This document shows, piece by piece, positions 7,391 to 11,950 of a stretch of DNA of 11,950 nucleotides. The notes under the pieces were generated by a model. The model made no database searches. It was given only the letters and a program-made list of their open reading frames with translations, and was not told where the DNA came from. The DNA is from Chrysiogenia bacterium (GTDB lineage Bacteria > JAGRBM01). The stretch covers positions 1 through 11,950 of the forward strand of contig JAGRBM010000245.1 in the NCBI GenBank assembly GCA_020434085.1, written 5' to 3'. Positions within the stretch are counted from its first letter, which is position 1. Each line of letters opens with the position of its first letter. The position numbers and the translations under genes were made by a program.

Positions 7391-7617
7391 CCGCCAAGGC
7401 GCCAAGAACGCCAAGGATTTATCAACATTCCAATCGCTCGCCCCCCCGTTCGCCCTGAGTAGCCGCACAGCGGCGTATCGAAGGGCAAACGGGCCTCGGA
7501 ACGTTGAGGCTGGAAACCGCCCTTCGATACACATCGCTTCGCGATGCACTCAGGACGAACGGAGGCGGCGCATACCAGGGGAATGATCTTCCCTTGGCGT
7601 TCTTGGCGCCTTGGCGG
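7391..7617. repeat. Outer inverted repeat CCGCCAAGGCGCC... enclosing a second repeat pair
   Basis: Bases 7391-7416 and 7592-7617 are perfect 26-bp inverted copies that begin CCGCCAAGGCGCCAAGAACG. They lie at the two ends of the spacer between the convergent fetB-like gene and gshB. The 175 bases between them contain an inverted pair of a different family (7445-7562), so the structure is nested. Each outer arm also contains internal repetition of CGCCAAG. No T-run follows either arm, so termination would depend on structure alone. Confidence 0.88.
7445..7562. repeat. Inner inverted pair of TTCGYCCTGAG...TCGAAGG repeats (long form)
   Basis: The left copy (7445-7493) and right copy (about 7518-7562, opposite orientation) share the flanks CGTTCGYCCTGAGT and TATCGAAGGGC. 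Between the flanks each has its own hairpin: GCCGC-aca-GCGGC at 7462-7474, and CATCGC-ttc-GCGATG at 7532-7546. The stems are unrelated in sequence but keep stem length 5-6 bp and a 3-base loop. This is the same family as 1844-1944 and 11300-11417, here with an inserted hairpin core. Confidence 0.82.
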
Positions 7618-7632
7618 TTCAGTCCCTGCCGC

Positions 7633-8550
7633 TCACGCGTACCGCTTCTCCCAGGTCTCCACCACCTTCGCGGCCAGGTTCACGCCGTCGAAGTCGGAGA
7701 TCTCTACGAGACAGGTCGGGCTCGTCACGTTCACTTCGGTGATGAGCCCGCCGATGACGTCGAGGCCCACGAAGTGCAGACCGAAGTCCTTGAGGGCGGG
7801 CGCAATGGTTTCCACGAGATCGCGGTCGCGCTCGGTCACGGTGCCGGCTTCGATGTCGCCGCCGGCGGCCATGTTGGCGCGGAACTCACTGGCCTTGGGA
7901 AGCCGGTTGAGCGCCCCGATGGGCTCGCCGTCGAGAATCAGCACGCGCTTGTCGCCCTGGGCGATCTCGGGCAGGTAGCGCTGGGCCATGGCGGGGTAGC
8001 GCCATTCCGAAGTGGCGGACTCCAGAATCGCGCCGCGGTTGGGATCGTCCTTGCGAACCAGGAACACCCCCTTGCCCGCGTAGCCGTCGACCGGCTTGAC
8101 CACCATGGTGCCGCCCATTTCATCGAGAAAGTCCTCGAGATAGCCGCGTTGCTGGGTAATGAGCGTCGGCGGGATGAGATCGGGAAAGCGCTGGGCGAAG
8201 AATTTTTCCGAGGCCTCGCGCAGCCCGCGCGGGCTGTTCCACACCGGCACGTCCGAGCAGTCGAGCATGTAGGTCGCCTGCAAAAAGGCGCGGTCCACCG
8301 GCGGGTCCTTGCGCATGAAGATCAGGTTGAACTCTTTGGACTCTCTCTGGCCGGCACTGCCGGGCTCGTCGCCATTGTCAGGCAATTCGCGGGTCTGCAG
8401 AAACAGCCGCCCGCCGCTGACCGAGAGATCGCCGATCTCACAGATGTGGACCTCGTGGCCGCGCTGCTGCGCCTCCCGCAGGATGGCCAGCGAGGTGTCG
8501 TGGTCTTCGTGGAGCGACTCATAGGGGTCAATGATGCAGGCAATGCGCAT
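7633..8550 (-). CDS. gshB: Glutathione synthetase
   Basis: A complete 305-residue prokaryotic glutathione synthetase, which joins gamma-glutamylcysteine and glycine using ATP in the cytoplasm. It is an ATP-grasp enzyme. Landmarks are MRIACIIDPYESLHEDHDTS at the N-terminus, FMRKDPPVDRAFLQATYMLD (78-97), NSPRGLREASEKFF (105-118), the ATP-grasp region VVKPVDGYAGKGVFLV (150-165), KRVLILDGEPIGALNR (201-216), NMAAGG (226-231), and FVGLDVIG and ITEVNVTSPTC (260-280) with the metal and nucleotide ligands. Length is close to E. coli GshB (316). The ATG at 8550 has GAGGAA (8556-8561) six bases ahead. The partner gshA is not in the window. The gene converges on the FetAB-like operon and is divergent from a TetR regulator. 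The 319-base divergent spacer is mostly a repeat element. Confidence 0.97.
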   Translation of the reverse strand: MRIACIIDPYESLHEDHDTSLAILREAQQRGHEVHICEIGDLSVSGGRLFLQTRELPDNGDEPGSAGQRESKEFNLIFMRKDPPVDRAFLQATYMLDCSDVPVWNSPRGLREASEKFFAQRFPDLIPPTLITQQRGYLEDFLDEMGGTMVVKPVDGYAGKGVFLVRKDDPNRGAILESATSEWRYPAMAQRYLPEIAQGDKRVLILDGEPIGALNRLPKASEFRANMAAGGDIEAGTVTERDRDLVETIAPALKDFGLHFVGLDVIGGLITEVNVTSPTCLVEISDFDGVNLAAKVVETWEKRYA

Positions 8551-8583
8551 GAAACTTCCTCATAAAGATGGTCTTCCGTTGTC

Positions 8584-8723
8584 CCCTCTCCCTTTCAGAG
8601 AGAGGGTGCCCGTCCTCCGTAGTTTAAACGAAGGAGGCCCGGAGGGCGGGTGAGGGTGAAAAGCCGGCACCGGCATTGCACCCTCACCCTCGCTTCGCTC
8701 GACCTCTCCCTCAAAGGGAGAGG
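8584..8723. repeat. Composite palindromic repeat (CCCTCTCCC / GGGTGAGGG family, long copy)
   Basis: A 140-base cluster of hairpins lies in the spacer between gshB and the TetR gene. CCCTCTC (8584-8590) pairs with GAGAGGG (8600-8606). CCTCC (8614-8618) pairs with GGAGG (8633-8637) around GTTTAAAC (8622-8629). GGGTGAGGGTG (8648-8658) pairs perfectly with CACCCTCACCC (8679-8689). CCTCTCCCT (8703-8711) pairs with AGGGAGAGG (8715-8723). The left half repeats the order of the element at 883-937, and the right half is an inverted version of it, so two copies face each other. The arms lie upstream of both divergent genes. I see no reading frame in it. Confidence 0.8.
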
Positions 8724-8800
8724 TGGGCAATCAATGGAGCAAGCGGCCTGTGGCCGCCCGCGAGCATAGCTTGGATGCGGCCGCCCTGGCGAGGGTTGCA

Positions 8801-8849
8801 GGCGCCATAGGCGCCTTTCTTGACGGAGCTTGGACACCCTCGGTAGATT
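8801..8849 (+). promoter_or_regulatory. Candidate promoter with adjacent palindrome upstream of the TetR gene
   Basis: TTGACG (8820-8825) is followed after 18 bases by TAGATT (8844-8849), a plausible sigma70-type promoter ending about 20 bases before the TTG start. Just upstream lies GGCGCC-ATA-GGCGCC (8801-8815), a symmetric 15-base element. TetR-family repressors often bind near their own promoter, so this could be an operator, though GGCGCC is also simply GC-rich. The hairpin followed by TTTCTT could instead act as a weak terminator. Confidence 0.4.
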
Positions 8850-8869
8850 CAGGGCCGGAGTAACAAGCC

Positions 8870-9484
8870 TTGAGCATCCCCGCCCCCGCCAGGCTGAGTC
8901 CCGAAGAAAGACGCGACGAGCTGCTGCGCGCCGCCATGAAGGTCTTTGCCGAAAAGGGCTACCAGCAAACCAGCGTCGCCGACATTCTGGAAGGCGCGGG
9001 CGTGGCGCGCGGGACCTTCTACCGCTACTTCGATTCCAAGAAGGACTGCTTTTCCCAGGCCCTCGATAAATTCATCGCCCGCATCCGCGGCCCCATCCGA
9101 GAACTCGACATGAGCCGCCCGCTCGCAGAGCCCGAGCTCATCGAGCTCTACCGCCGCGTGGCGGGCCTGATGGTGAGCGATCCCCTCGACCGAGAATTCA
9201 GCCGCGTCGTGCTGGCCGAGGCCTCGGGCTCCGAGCGCGAGTTCCGCCGCAAGCTGCTCAAGTTCTACGAGGAAGTCACCGAAATGACCGCCGGCTTCCT
9301 GCGCGCCGCCATGGAAAGCGGGCGCGCCAGAAAGCTCGACCCCGAGACCACCGCCCGCTGCATCCTGGGCATGGTCAAGGAAGTCGTACTGACCTGGGCC
9401 GAACGCAGCGACGACCGCCAGGAACTGCTGCCCATGGTGATGACGGTGATGGAGTTTGCGTTTTACGGGTTGCTGCCGCGGTAG
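8870..9484 (+). CDS. TetR/AcrR-family transcriptional regulator
   Basis: A 204-residue one-component regulator. The N-terminal DNA-binding domain (about residues 12-60) is unmistakable: RRDELLRAAMKVFAEKGYQQ, then TSVADILEGAGVARGTFYRYFDSKKD with the recognition helix near 45-54. The C-terminal part (about 65-204) is helical and is the expected ligand-binding and dimer region, and its inducer cannot be guessed. The start is TTG at 8870 with GGAG nine bases ahead. The next in-frame ATG would remove the first helix of the HTH domain, so the TTG is preferred. The gene is divergent from gshB and convergent with a hypothetical lipoprotein whose end it overlaps by 22 bases. TetR regulators commonly control a neighbouring divergent gene or themselves, but the large repeat between this gene and gshB makes control of gshB uncertain. 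Confidence 0.93.
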   Translation: MSIPAPARLSPEERRDELLRAAMKVFAEKGYQQTSVADILEGAGVARGTFYRYFDSKKDCFSQALDKFIARIRGPIRELDMSRPLAEPELIELYRRVAGLMVSDPLDREFSRVVLAEASGSEREFRRKLLKFYEEVTEMTAGFLRAAMESGRARKLDPETTARCILGMVKEVVLTWAERSDDRQELLPMVMTVMEFAFYGLLPR

Positions 9485-10359
9485 GGGGTGGGGTTGGTTT
9501 GTTTGTCCGGATTGTCTGCAGGAGGAACAGGCATCACGACAACACCGGACTTTTCCAACTTAGCGGGTACCAATACGGCACCTTCTTTGACACGAAGTGG
9601 CTGCGCGCCACCTGCGTTGAAGTAGAGCCATCGACAATGCGCGCCAGCCTTAGACCACCCCGGAGAAACGTCTTCCACGTATCCTGCCGAATCCCAAAAC
9701 GGCTGAAGGAATACCAGGCCAAACGTTGACTCAAACATCGCACCGCCGGTCTTCGTACCACAGACAGCGACCGCCACCACATACGCCGGAAGAGTCCAAG
9801 CCGCACATTTCATACCACGCCCTGCAGGGCCATCCTTGCCAGCTGCACCAAATGGCTCGGCAAGCCAGCAGGCTTTCTCCAACGCGCTACTATCCAACAA
9901 ATGGTATTCGGCTTCGGGGTACAAACGCACCGGTGGCGCATCTTTCCATATTGGAACAATAGCGCCGTCCGATTCAATGCGTGCGTAGACATCGGCCTTC
10001 GACCGCCGGTTTTGCCACCACTCAACCAAGTCTGGGTCAATCTCCGAAATCGTGAGCGCATAATCACGAACGAATGCCTCGCTGATAACACGAAGAATGC
10101 CATCGTAGCGTAACTCGATACTAGCCTCTCGCGTTTCATCATCGAGCAAGTAGGACTGGTATGCCAGCAACGGTTTGTCATTGTCGATATCTGCCGGCCC
10201 GACGAGCACGGTCAACGGCTCACCGGTCGCGTTCCGCAGCTTGATGATCGGCATGGCCTTCTCACACCCAAAAGTCATCAGTACGAGCAGACAGGCCGCA
10301 TAGCCCGCCAACCGTTTTGCGAACTGAGGAAATGCATTGATTACGTAGGGCGTCCGCAT
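9463..10359 (-). CDS. Hypothetical lipoprotein-like protein of lower GC
   Basis: I do not recognise a family. The ATG at 10359 gives 298 residues and begins a signal-like segment: MRTPYVINAFPQFAKR, hydrophobic 19-29, then MTFGC with a possible lipidated Cys at 32. The lipobox is not ideal because Leu is missing at -3. An ATG 36 bases upstream in frame would only lengthen the N-region and overlaps a palindrome. The mature part starts AMPIIKLRNATGEPLTVLVGP, which resembles a beta-strand-rich exported domain, followed by an acidic middle region (WWQNRRSKADVYARI), a hydrophobic stretch YVVAVAVCGTKTGG in the second half, and a proline/asparagine-rich tail. Codon choice is much less GC-biased than in neighbours (codons such as GTA, CTT, TCT and GCA are frequent), and GC is visibly lower across the gene, which suggests later acquisition or weak selection. 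It overlaps the tail of the TetR gene by 22 bases. Function is unknown. Confidence 0.72.
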   Translation of the reverse strand: MRTPYVINAFPQFAKRLAGYAACLLVLMTFGCEKAMPIIKLRNATGEPLTVLVGPADIDNDKPLLAYQSYLLDDETREASIELRYDGILRVISEAFVRDYALTISEIDPDLVEWWQNRRSKADVYARIESDGAIVPIWKDAPPVRLYPEAEYHLLDSSALEKACWLAEPFGAAGKDGPAGRGMKCAAWTLPAYVVAVAVCGTKTGGAMFESTFGLVFLQPFWDSAGYVEDVSPGWSKAGAHCRWLYFNAGGAQPLRVKEGAVLVPAKLEKSGVVVMPVPPADNPDKQTNPTPYRGSNP

Positions 10360-10366
10360 ACGTTTT

Positions 10367-10395
10367 ATTATCCCCCATGTGACGCCATCCGTCAC
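10367..10395 (-). promoter_or_regulatory. Candidate promoter and operator-like palindrome of the hypothetical lipoprotein gene
   Basis: On the minus strand GTGACG (10395-10390) and GATAAT (10372-10367) are separated by 17 bases, a plausible -35/-10 pair with 4 and 5 consensus matches. The -35 is half of a perfect inverted repeat, GTGACG-ccatc-CGTCAC (10379-10395), placed where a repressor could block RNA polymerase. With this promoter the transcript would begin at or next to the ATG at 10359, which would make it leaderless. Alternatively GGGGGA (10371-10376) acts as a ribosome-binding site of a longer mRNA, 11 bases from the ATG. Confidence 0.35.
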
Positions 10396-10798
10396 ACCCC
10401 TCCCCTAAACTGACAGGCAACATAGGCGACGCGGCCCGGATCGAGAACAAGTTGTCCGCGCGTCGCAGGGGATTCCGGATCCCCTCCTGCCGCGCGGCGG
10501 GAGGTGTTGCCGGAGGCGCCGGAGGGTTGCCGGGGCTTCCGAAATGGGCGCTCGTGCGCGGAAGGAGGTTTTGGAGAAAAAAATCGCGGAAATCGGCGCG
10601 GCGAAGCCGCATCCGCGTGGCGCTCCCCCGCAGCCGGGGGAGCTGGGCGCGAAGCGGCCTGTGGGGGAATTTTCGGCGGGCACCGACAGAGAAGAAGGGC
10701 GAGGCATGCCTCGCCCCTACGGGTGTTTGTTCGGCACTGGCCTCGCAGGAGGGGTACCGGTCCCGGCACGTGTAGGGGCGAGGCATGCCTCGCCCGGT
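10396..10798. other. Gene-free stretch rich in hairpins
   Basis: No convincing gene is present in these 403 bases. It lies between the start of the hypothetical lipoprotein gene and the end of the four-helix membrane protein, so it is upstream of one and downstream of the other. Hairpins seen: AGGGGAT/ATCCCCT (10467-10485), GCGGC/GCCGC (10598-10610), GCTCCCCC/GGGGGAGC (10622-10643) and two copies of a 20-base palindrome (listed separately). On the minus strand a T7 run (10583-10577) follows the CGCG-rich hairpin region and could be a weak terminator for the membrane protein gene. The purine-rich stretch near 10560-10583 looks like a ribosome-binding site but leads to no protein-like frame. 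Confidence 0.6.
10697..10795. repeat. Inverted pair of a 20-bp perfect palindrome
   Basis: GGGCGAGGCATGCCTCGCCC occurs at 10697-10716 and again at 10776-10795. Each is a perfect 20-base palindrome. The left copy is followed by CTAC and the right copy preceded by GTAG, so the full 24-base units are inverted relative to each other. The 51 bases between them have no coding character. Either copy can form a hairpin on its own, or the two can pair together. The right copy ends 3 bases before the stop codon of the membrane protein gene, so it will be in its 3' transcript. Confidence 0.9.
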
Positions 10799-11227
10799 TC
10801 AGGATTTGTCGGGTCCTTCACCCGCACTGCGCGGCGCAATGAGCCAGCTCAGCCCCGCCGCGACGCCGCCGACAAGGAGCATGCCGCCATAGAGCGTGCC
10901 GGGCGTTCCCCTGAAAGAGAGATCCCAGAAAATTTCCCTGATGCCGTTGAGTGCACCGATGGGCTCACCGGTGCCGAGCTTTGGCAGGAAGGAATAGAGC
11001 GCCCACTGCCCCAGCACCACGACCGCCGCGCCGCTCGCGGCGCTCACCCACCAGGCAAGCGGTGCGTGCTTGACGCGCGAATGCGCCGCCGCCGGAGCAG
11101 CCACGATGAGCGCGGCGACGAGCGACTTCACGATGAAGAGCGCAGGCTCTGCATGGAGCTGGTAGTAGTTCACGCACCAGAAGGCGAGCGCGAGAGCGCC
11201 GCCCAGAATTTGAAGGCCGCGTTGCAT
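10799..11227 (-). CDS. Small four-helix integral membrane protein, unknown function
   Basis: A 142-residue protein when started at the ATG at 11227. The frame is open further upstream to 11377, but that part reads through the inverted repeat at 11300-11417 and is not protein-like, so the shorter start is used. No strong ribosome-binding site precedes it, which lowers confidence in the exact start. Four hydrophobic segments are visible: about 5-21, 29-49, 58-82 and 113-131. Between segments three and four lies a more polar stretch with GTGEPIGALNGIREIFWDLS (86-105), which may be a re-entrant or periplasmic loop. The C-terminus is charged and short (RSAGEGPDKS). The N-terminus MQRGL is weakly basic, consistent with an N-in, C-in inner-membrane topology. 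I cannot assign a family. It is followed by the palindrome pair and could be alone or co-transcribed with the cupin gene upstream, from which it is separated by 235 bases. Confidence 0.7.
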   Translation of the reverse strand: MQRGLQILGGALALAFWCVNYYQLHAEPALFIVKSLVAALIVAAPAAAHSRVKHAPLAWWVSAASGAAVVVLGQWALYSFLPKLGTGEPIGALNGIREIFWDLSFRGTPGTLYGGMLLVGGVAAGLSWLIAPRSAGEGPDKS

Positions 11228-11299
11228 GGCGGGCACTTTAGCGGATGGCTCGCCGCAGGGGCAGTGATCAATGTGATGAAGGGTTGCACCGGCTCTCAC

Positions 11300-11417
11300 C
11301 CCGTTCGTCCTGAGGAGCCGCGCAGCGGCGTCTCGAAGGACGAATCGCAAGCCTCGCGATTGCAGTGGCCCGTTCAACCCTTCGAGACGGACCTCCGGTC
11401 CTCCTCAGGGCGAACGG
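11300..11417. repeat. Inverted pair of TTCGYCCTGAG...TCGAAGG repeats (long form)
   Basis: The left copy (11300-11347) and right copy (about 11370-11417, opposite orientation) share CCCGTTCGYCCTGAGGA and GTCTCGAAGG at their ends. The core hairpins differ: GCCGC-gca-GCGGC at 11317-11329 and GGACC-tcc-GGTCC at 11389-11401. The left copy also has perfect outer pairing of TTCGTCCT with AGGACGAA. The pair lies between the cupin gene and the four-helix membrane protein gene, upstream of the latter. It belongs to the family at 1844-1944 and 7445-7562. Confidence 0.85.
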
Positions 11418-11462
11418 GAATGAGATGCCTCGAAGAGGAGAGAAGAGTAACAGCGAACGCCG

Positions 11463-11819
11463 CTATTTGGCGGCGCGGCCGTAGCGGTCTTCGAGGCGGA
11501 TGACGTCGTCGAGCTCGGGGGTGCTGGCCTCCAGGACGTCGGCGTCCTCGAGGGCGGTGAGTCGGTGCTTGGTGCCGGGAGTCAGGTGGTAGGCGTCGCC
11601 GGGCCCCATCTCGCGGGGGATGAGCGCGCCGTTCTCCTCGACTTCGAGGCGGATGCGGCCGGAGAGGACGTACTGGGTCTCGTCCTTCTTCTCGTGGTAC
11701 TGGAGCGAGAGGCTCTCGCCCCTGGTGATGTGCAGGATCTTGCCGACGTAGCGGTCGGTTTTAGCCCACAGGAGCTCGTAGCCCCAGGGTTTGTCGATTT
11801 TCGTTGGCGTAAACATCAT
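11463..11819 (-). CDS. Single-domain cupin, mannose-6-phosphate isomerase type II-like
   Basis: A 118-residue protein consisting of one cupin barrel. It opens with KPWGYELLWAKTDRYVGKIL, then cupin motif 1 as GESLSLQYHEKKDETQYVLSGR (about residues 34-55) and motif 2 as GPGDAYHLTPGTKHRL (about 72-87). The histidines of YHEKKDE and TKHRL are likely metal ligands. This pattern is typical of the small cupins related to the C-terminal domain of mannose-6-phosphate isomerase/mannose-1-phosphate guanylyltransferase. Such proteins may act on a sugar phosphate or simply bind a ligand, and without the partner nucleotidyltransferase domain no reaction can be assigned. Two adjacent ATG codons exist (11819 and 11816). 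AGGA at 11830-11833 is 10 bases before the first, so that one is used. The gene is divergent from whatever + strand gene starts just past the right edge and shares a spacer with its promoter. Confidence 0.88.
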   Translation of the reverse strand: MMFTPTKIDKPWGYELLWAKTDRYVGKILHITRGESLSLQYHEKKDETQYVLSGRIRLEVEENGALIPREMGPGDAYHLTPGTKHRLTALEDADVLEASTPELDDVIRLEDRYGRAAK

Positions 11820-11880
11820 GGAGGCGGCATCCTAGTCGTGGCCCAAATGCGGAACAAGGGCGAGCCGCTTGCGCCCATCC

Positions 11881-11948
11881 TTGCACGGGTGGACACGCGT
11901 GTCTAGTATCGCCGGATCAGCCGCGCACCGCGCGCATTTCCCAGGAGG
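11881..11948 (+). promoter_or_regulatory. Promoter with operator palindrome and ribosome-binding site of a gene starting beyond the window
   Basis: TTGCAC (11881-11886) and TAGTAT (11904-11909) are spaced by 17 bases, a moderate sigma70-type pair. The spacer contains a perfect 12-base palindrome GACACGCGTGTC (11892-11903) that abuts the -10. A strong ribosome-binding site AGGAGG (11943-11948) ends two bases before the window edge, so a + strand start codon is expected within about ten bases of it. The gene itself is not visible. Confidence 0.5.
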
Positions 11949-11950
11949 CC

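Noticed and set aside
7391-7617. CRISPR array or insertion sequence ends
   Set aside because: There are only two arms of each kind, in inverted orientation, with no regular spacers, no transposase frame and no target duplication visible.
7504-8565. A 353-codon + strand open frame opposite gshB
   Set aside because: The gshB frame has all family motifs, and the opposite frame is open only because of GC-rich codon use.
10544-11503. A 319-codon + strand open frame running across the right-hand spacers
   Set aside because: It passes through two palindromes and an inverted repeat pair and lies antisense to the four-helix membrane protein. The product is low-complexity and arginine/glycine-rich.

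Overview
The window is GC-rich DNA (about two thirds G+C by eye) from a Gram-negative bacterium. Two genes with lipoprotein-type signal peptides, an FetAB-type ABC exporter, a GshB glutathione synthetase and a mitochondrial-type aconitase fit a deltaproteobacterium-like or other proteobacterial lineage. No ribosomal RNA or other phylogenetic marker is present, so the lineage call is weak. Most genes look like ordinary chromosomal housekeeping or stress genes. I see no phage, transposase, CRISPR array, toxin-antitoxin pair or tRNA.

Layout, left to right. The 3' part of pyruvate kinase (1-865, +) enters from the left edge. A palindrome-rich spacer and a probable promoter precede a START/SRPBCC-type lipoprotein (1082-1813, +). 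A small VOC/glyoxalase-fold protein follows (1980-2408, +). It converges on aconitase (2595-4868, -) across a strong bidirectional terminator. Divergent from aconitase is a compact three-gene operon on the + strand: a two-helix membrane protein with a Val/Ile-Pro repeat tail (5043-5906), an FetA-like ATPase (5913-6590) and an FetB-like permease (6587-7381). It converges on glutathione synthetase gshB (7633-8550, -). A TetR-family regulator (8870-9484, +, TTG start) is divergent from gshB and overlaps tail-to-tail with a hypothetical lipoprotein of lower GC (9463-10359, -). The right end holds a 403-bp gene-free stretch full of hairpins, a four-helix membrane protein (10799-11227, -), a single-domain cupin (11463-11819, -), and a promoter/operator/ribosome-binding-site set that points at a + strand gene starting just outside the window.

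The genes do not form one pathway. Pyruvate kinase and aconitase belong to central carbon metabolism. The FetAB-like exporter (the E. coli homologue is linked to iron export and peroxide resistance), glutathione synthetase and iron-sulfur aconitase share an iron/redox theme, but only the exporter operon is clearly co-transcribed.

The most distinctive features are outside the standard genes. Most spacers carry palindromic repeats, usually as inverted pairs, of at least five different families. One family keeps its flanks while the stem sequence in its core changes by compensatory substitutions. The second unusual item is the Val/Ile-Pro repeat membrane protein coupled to the FetAB genes. I did not find a convincing complete new multi-gene system.
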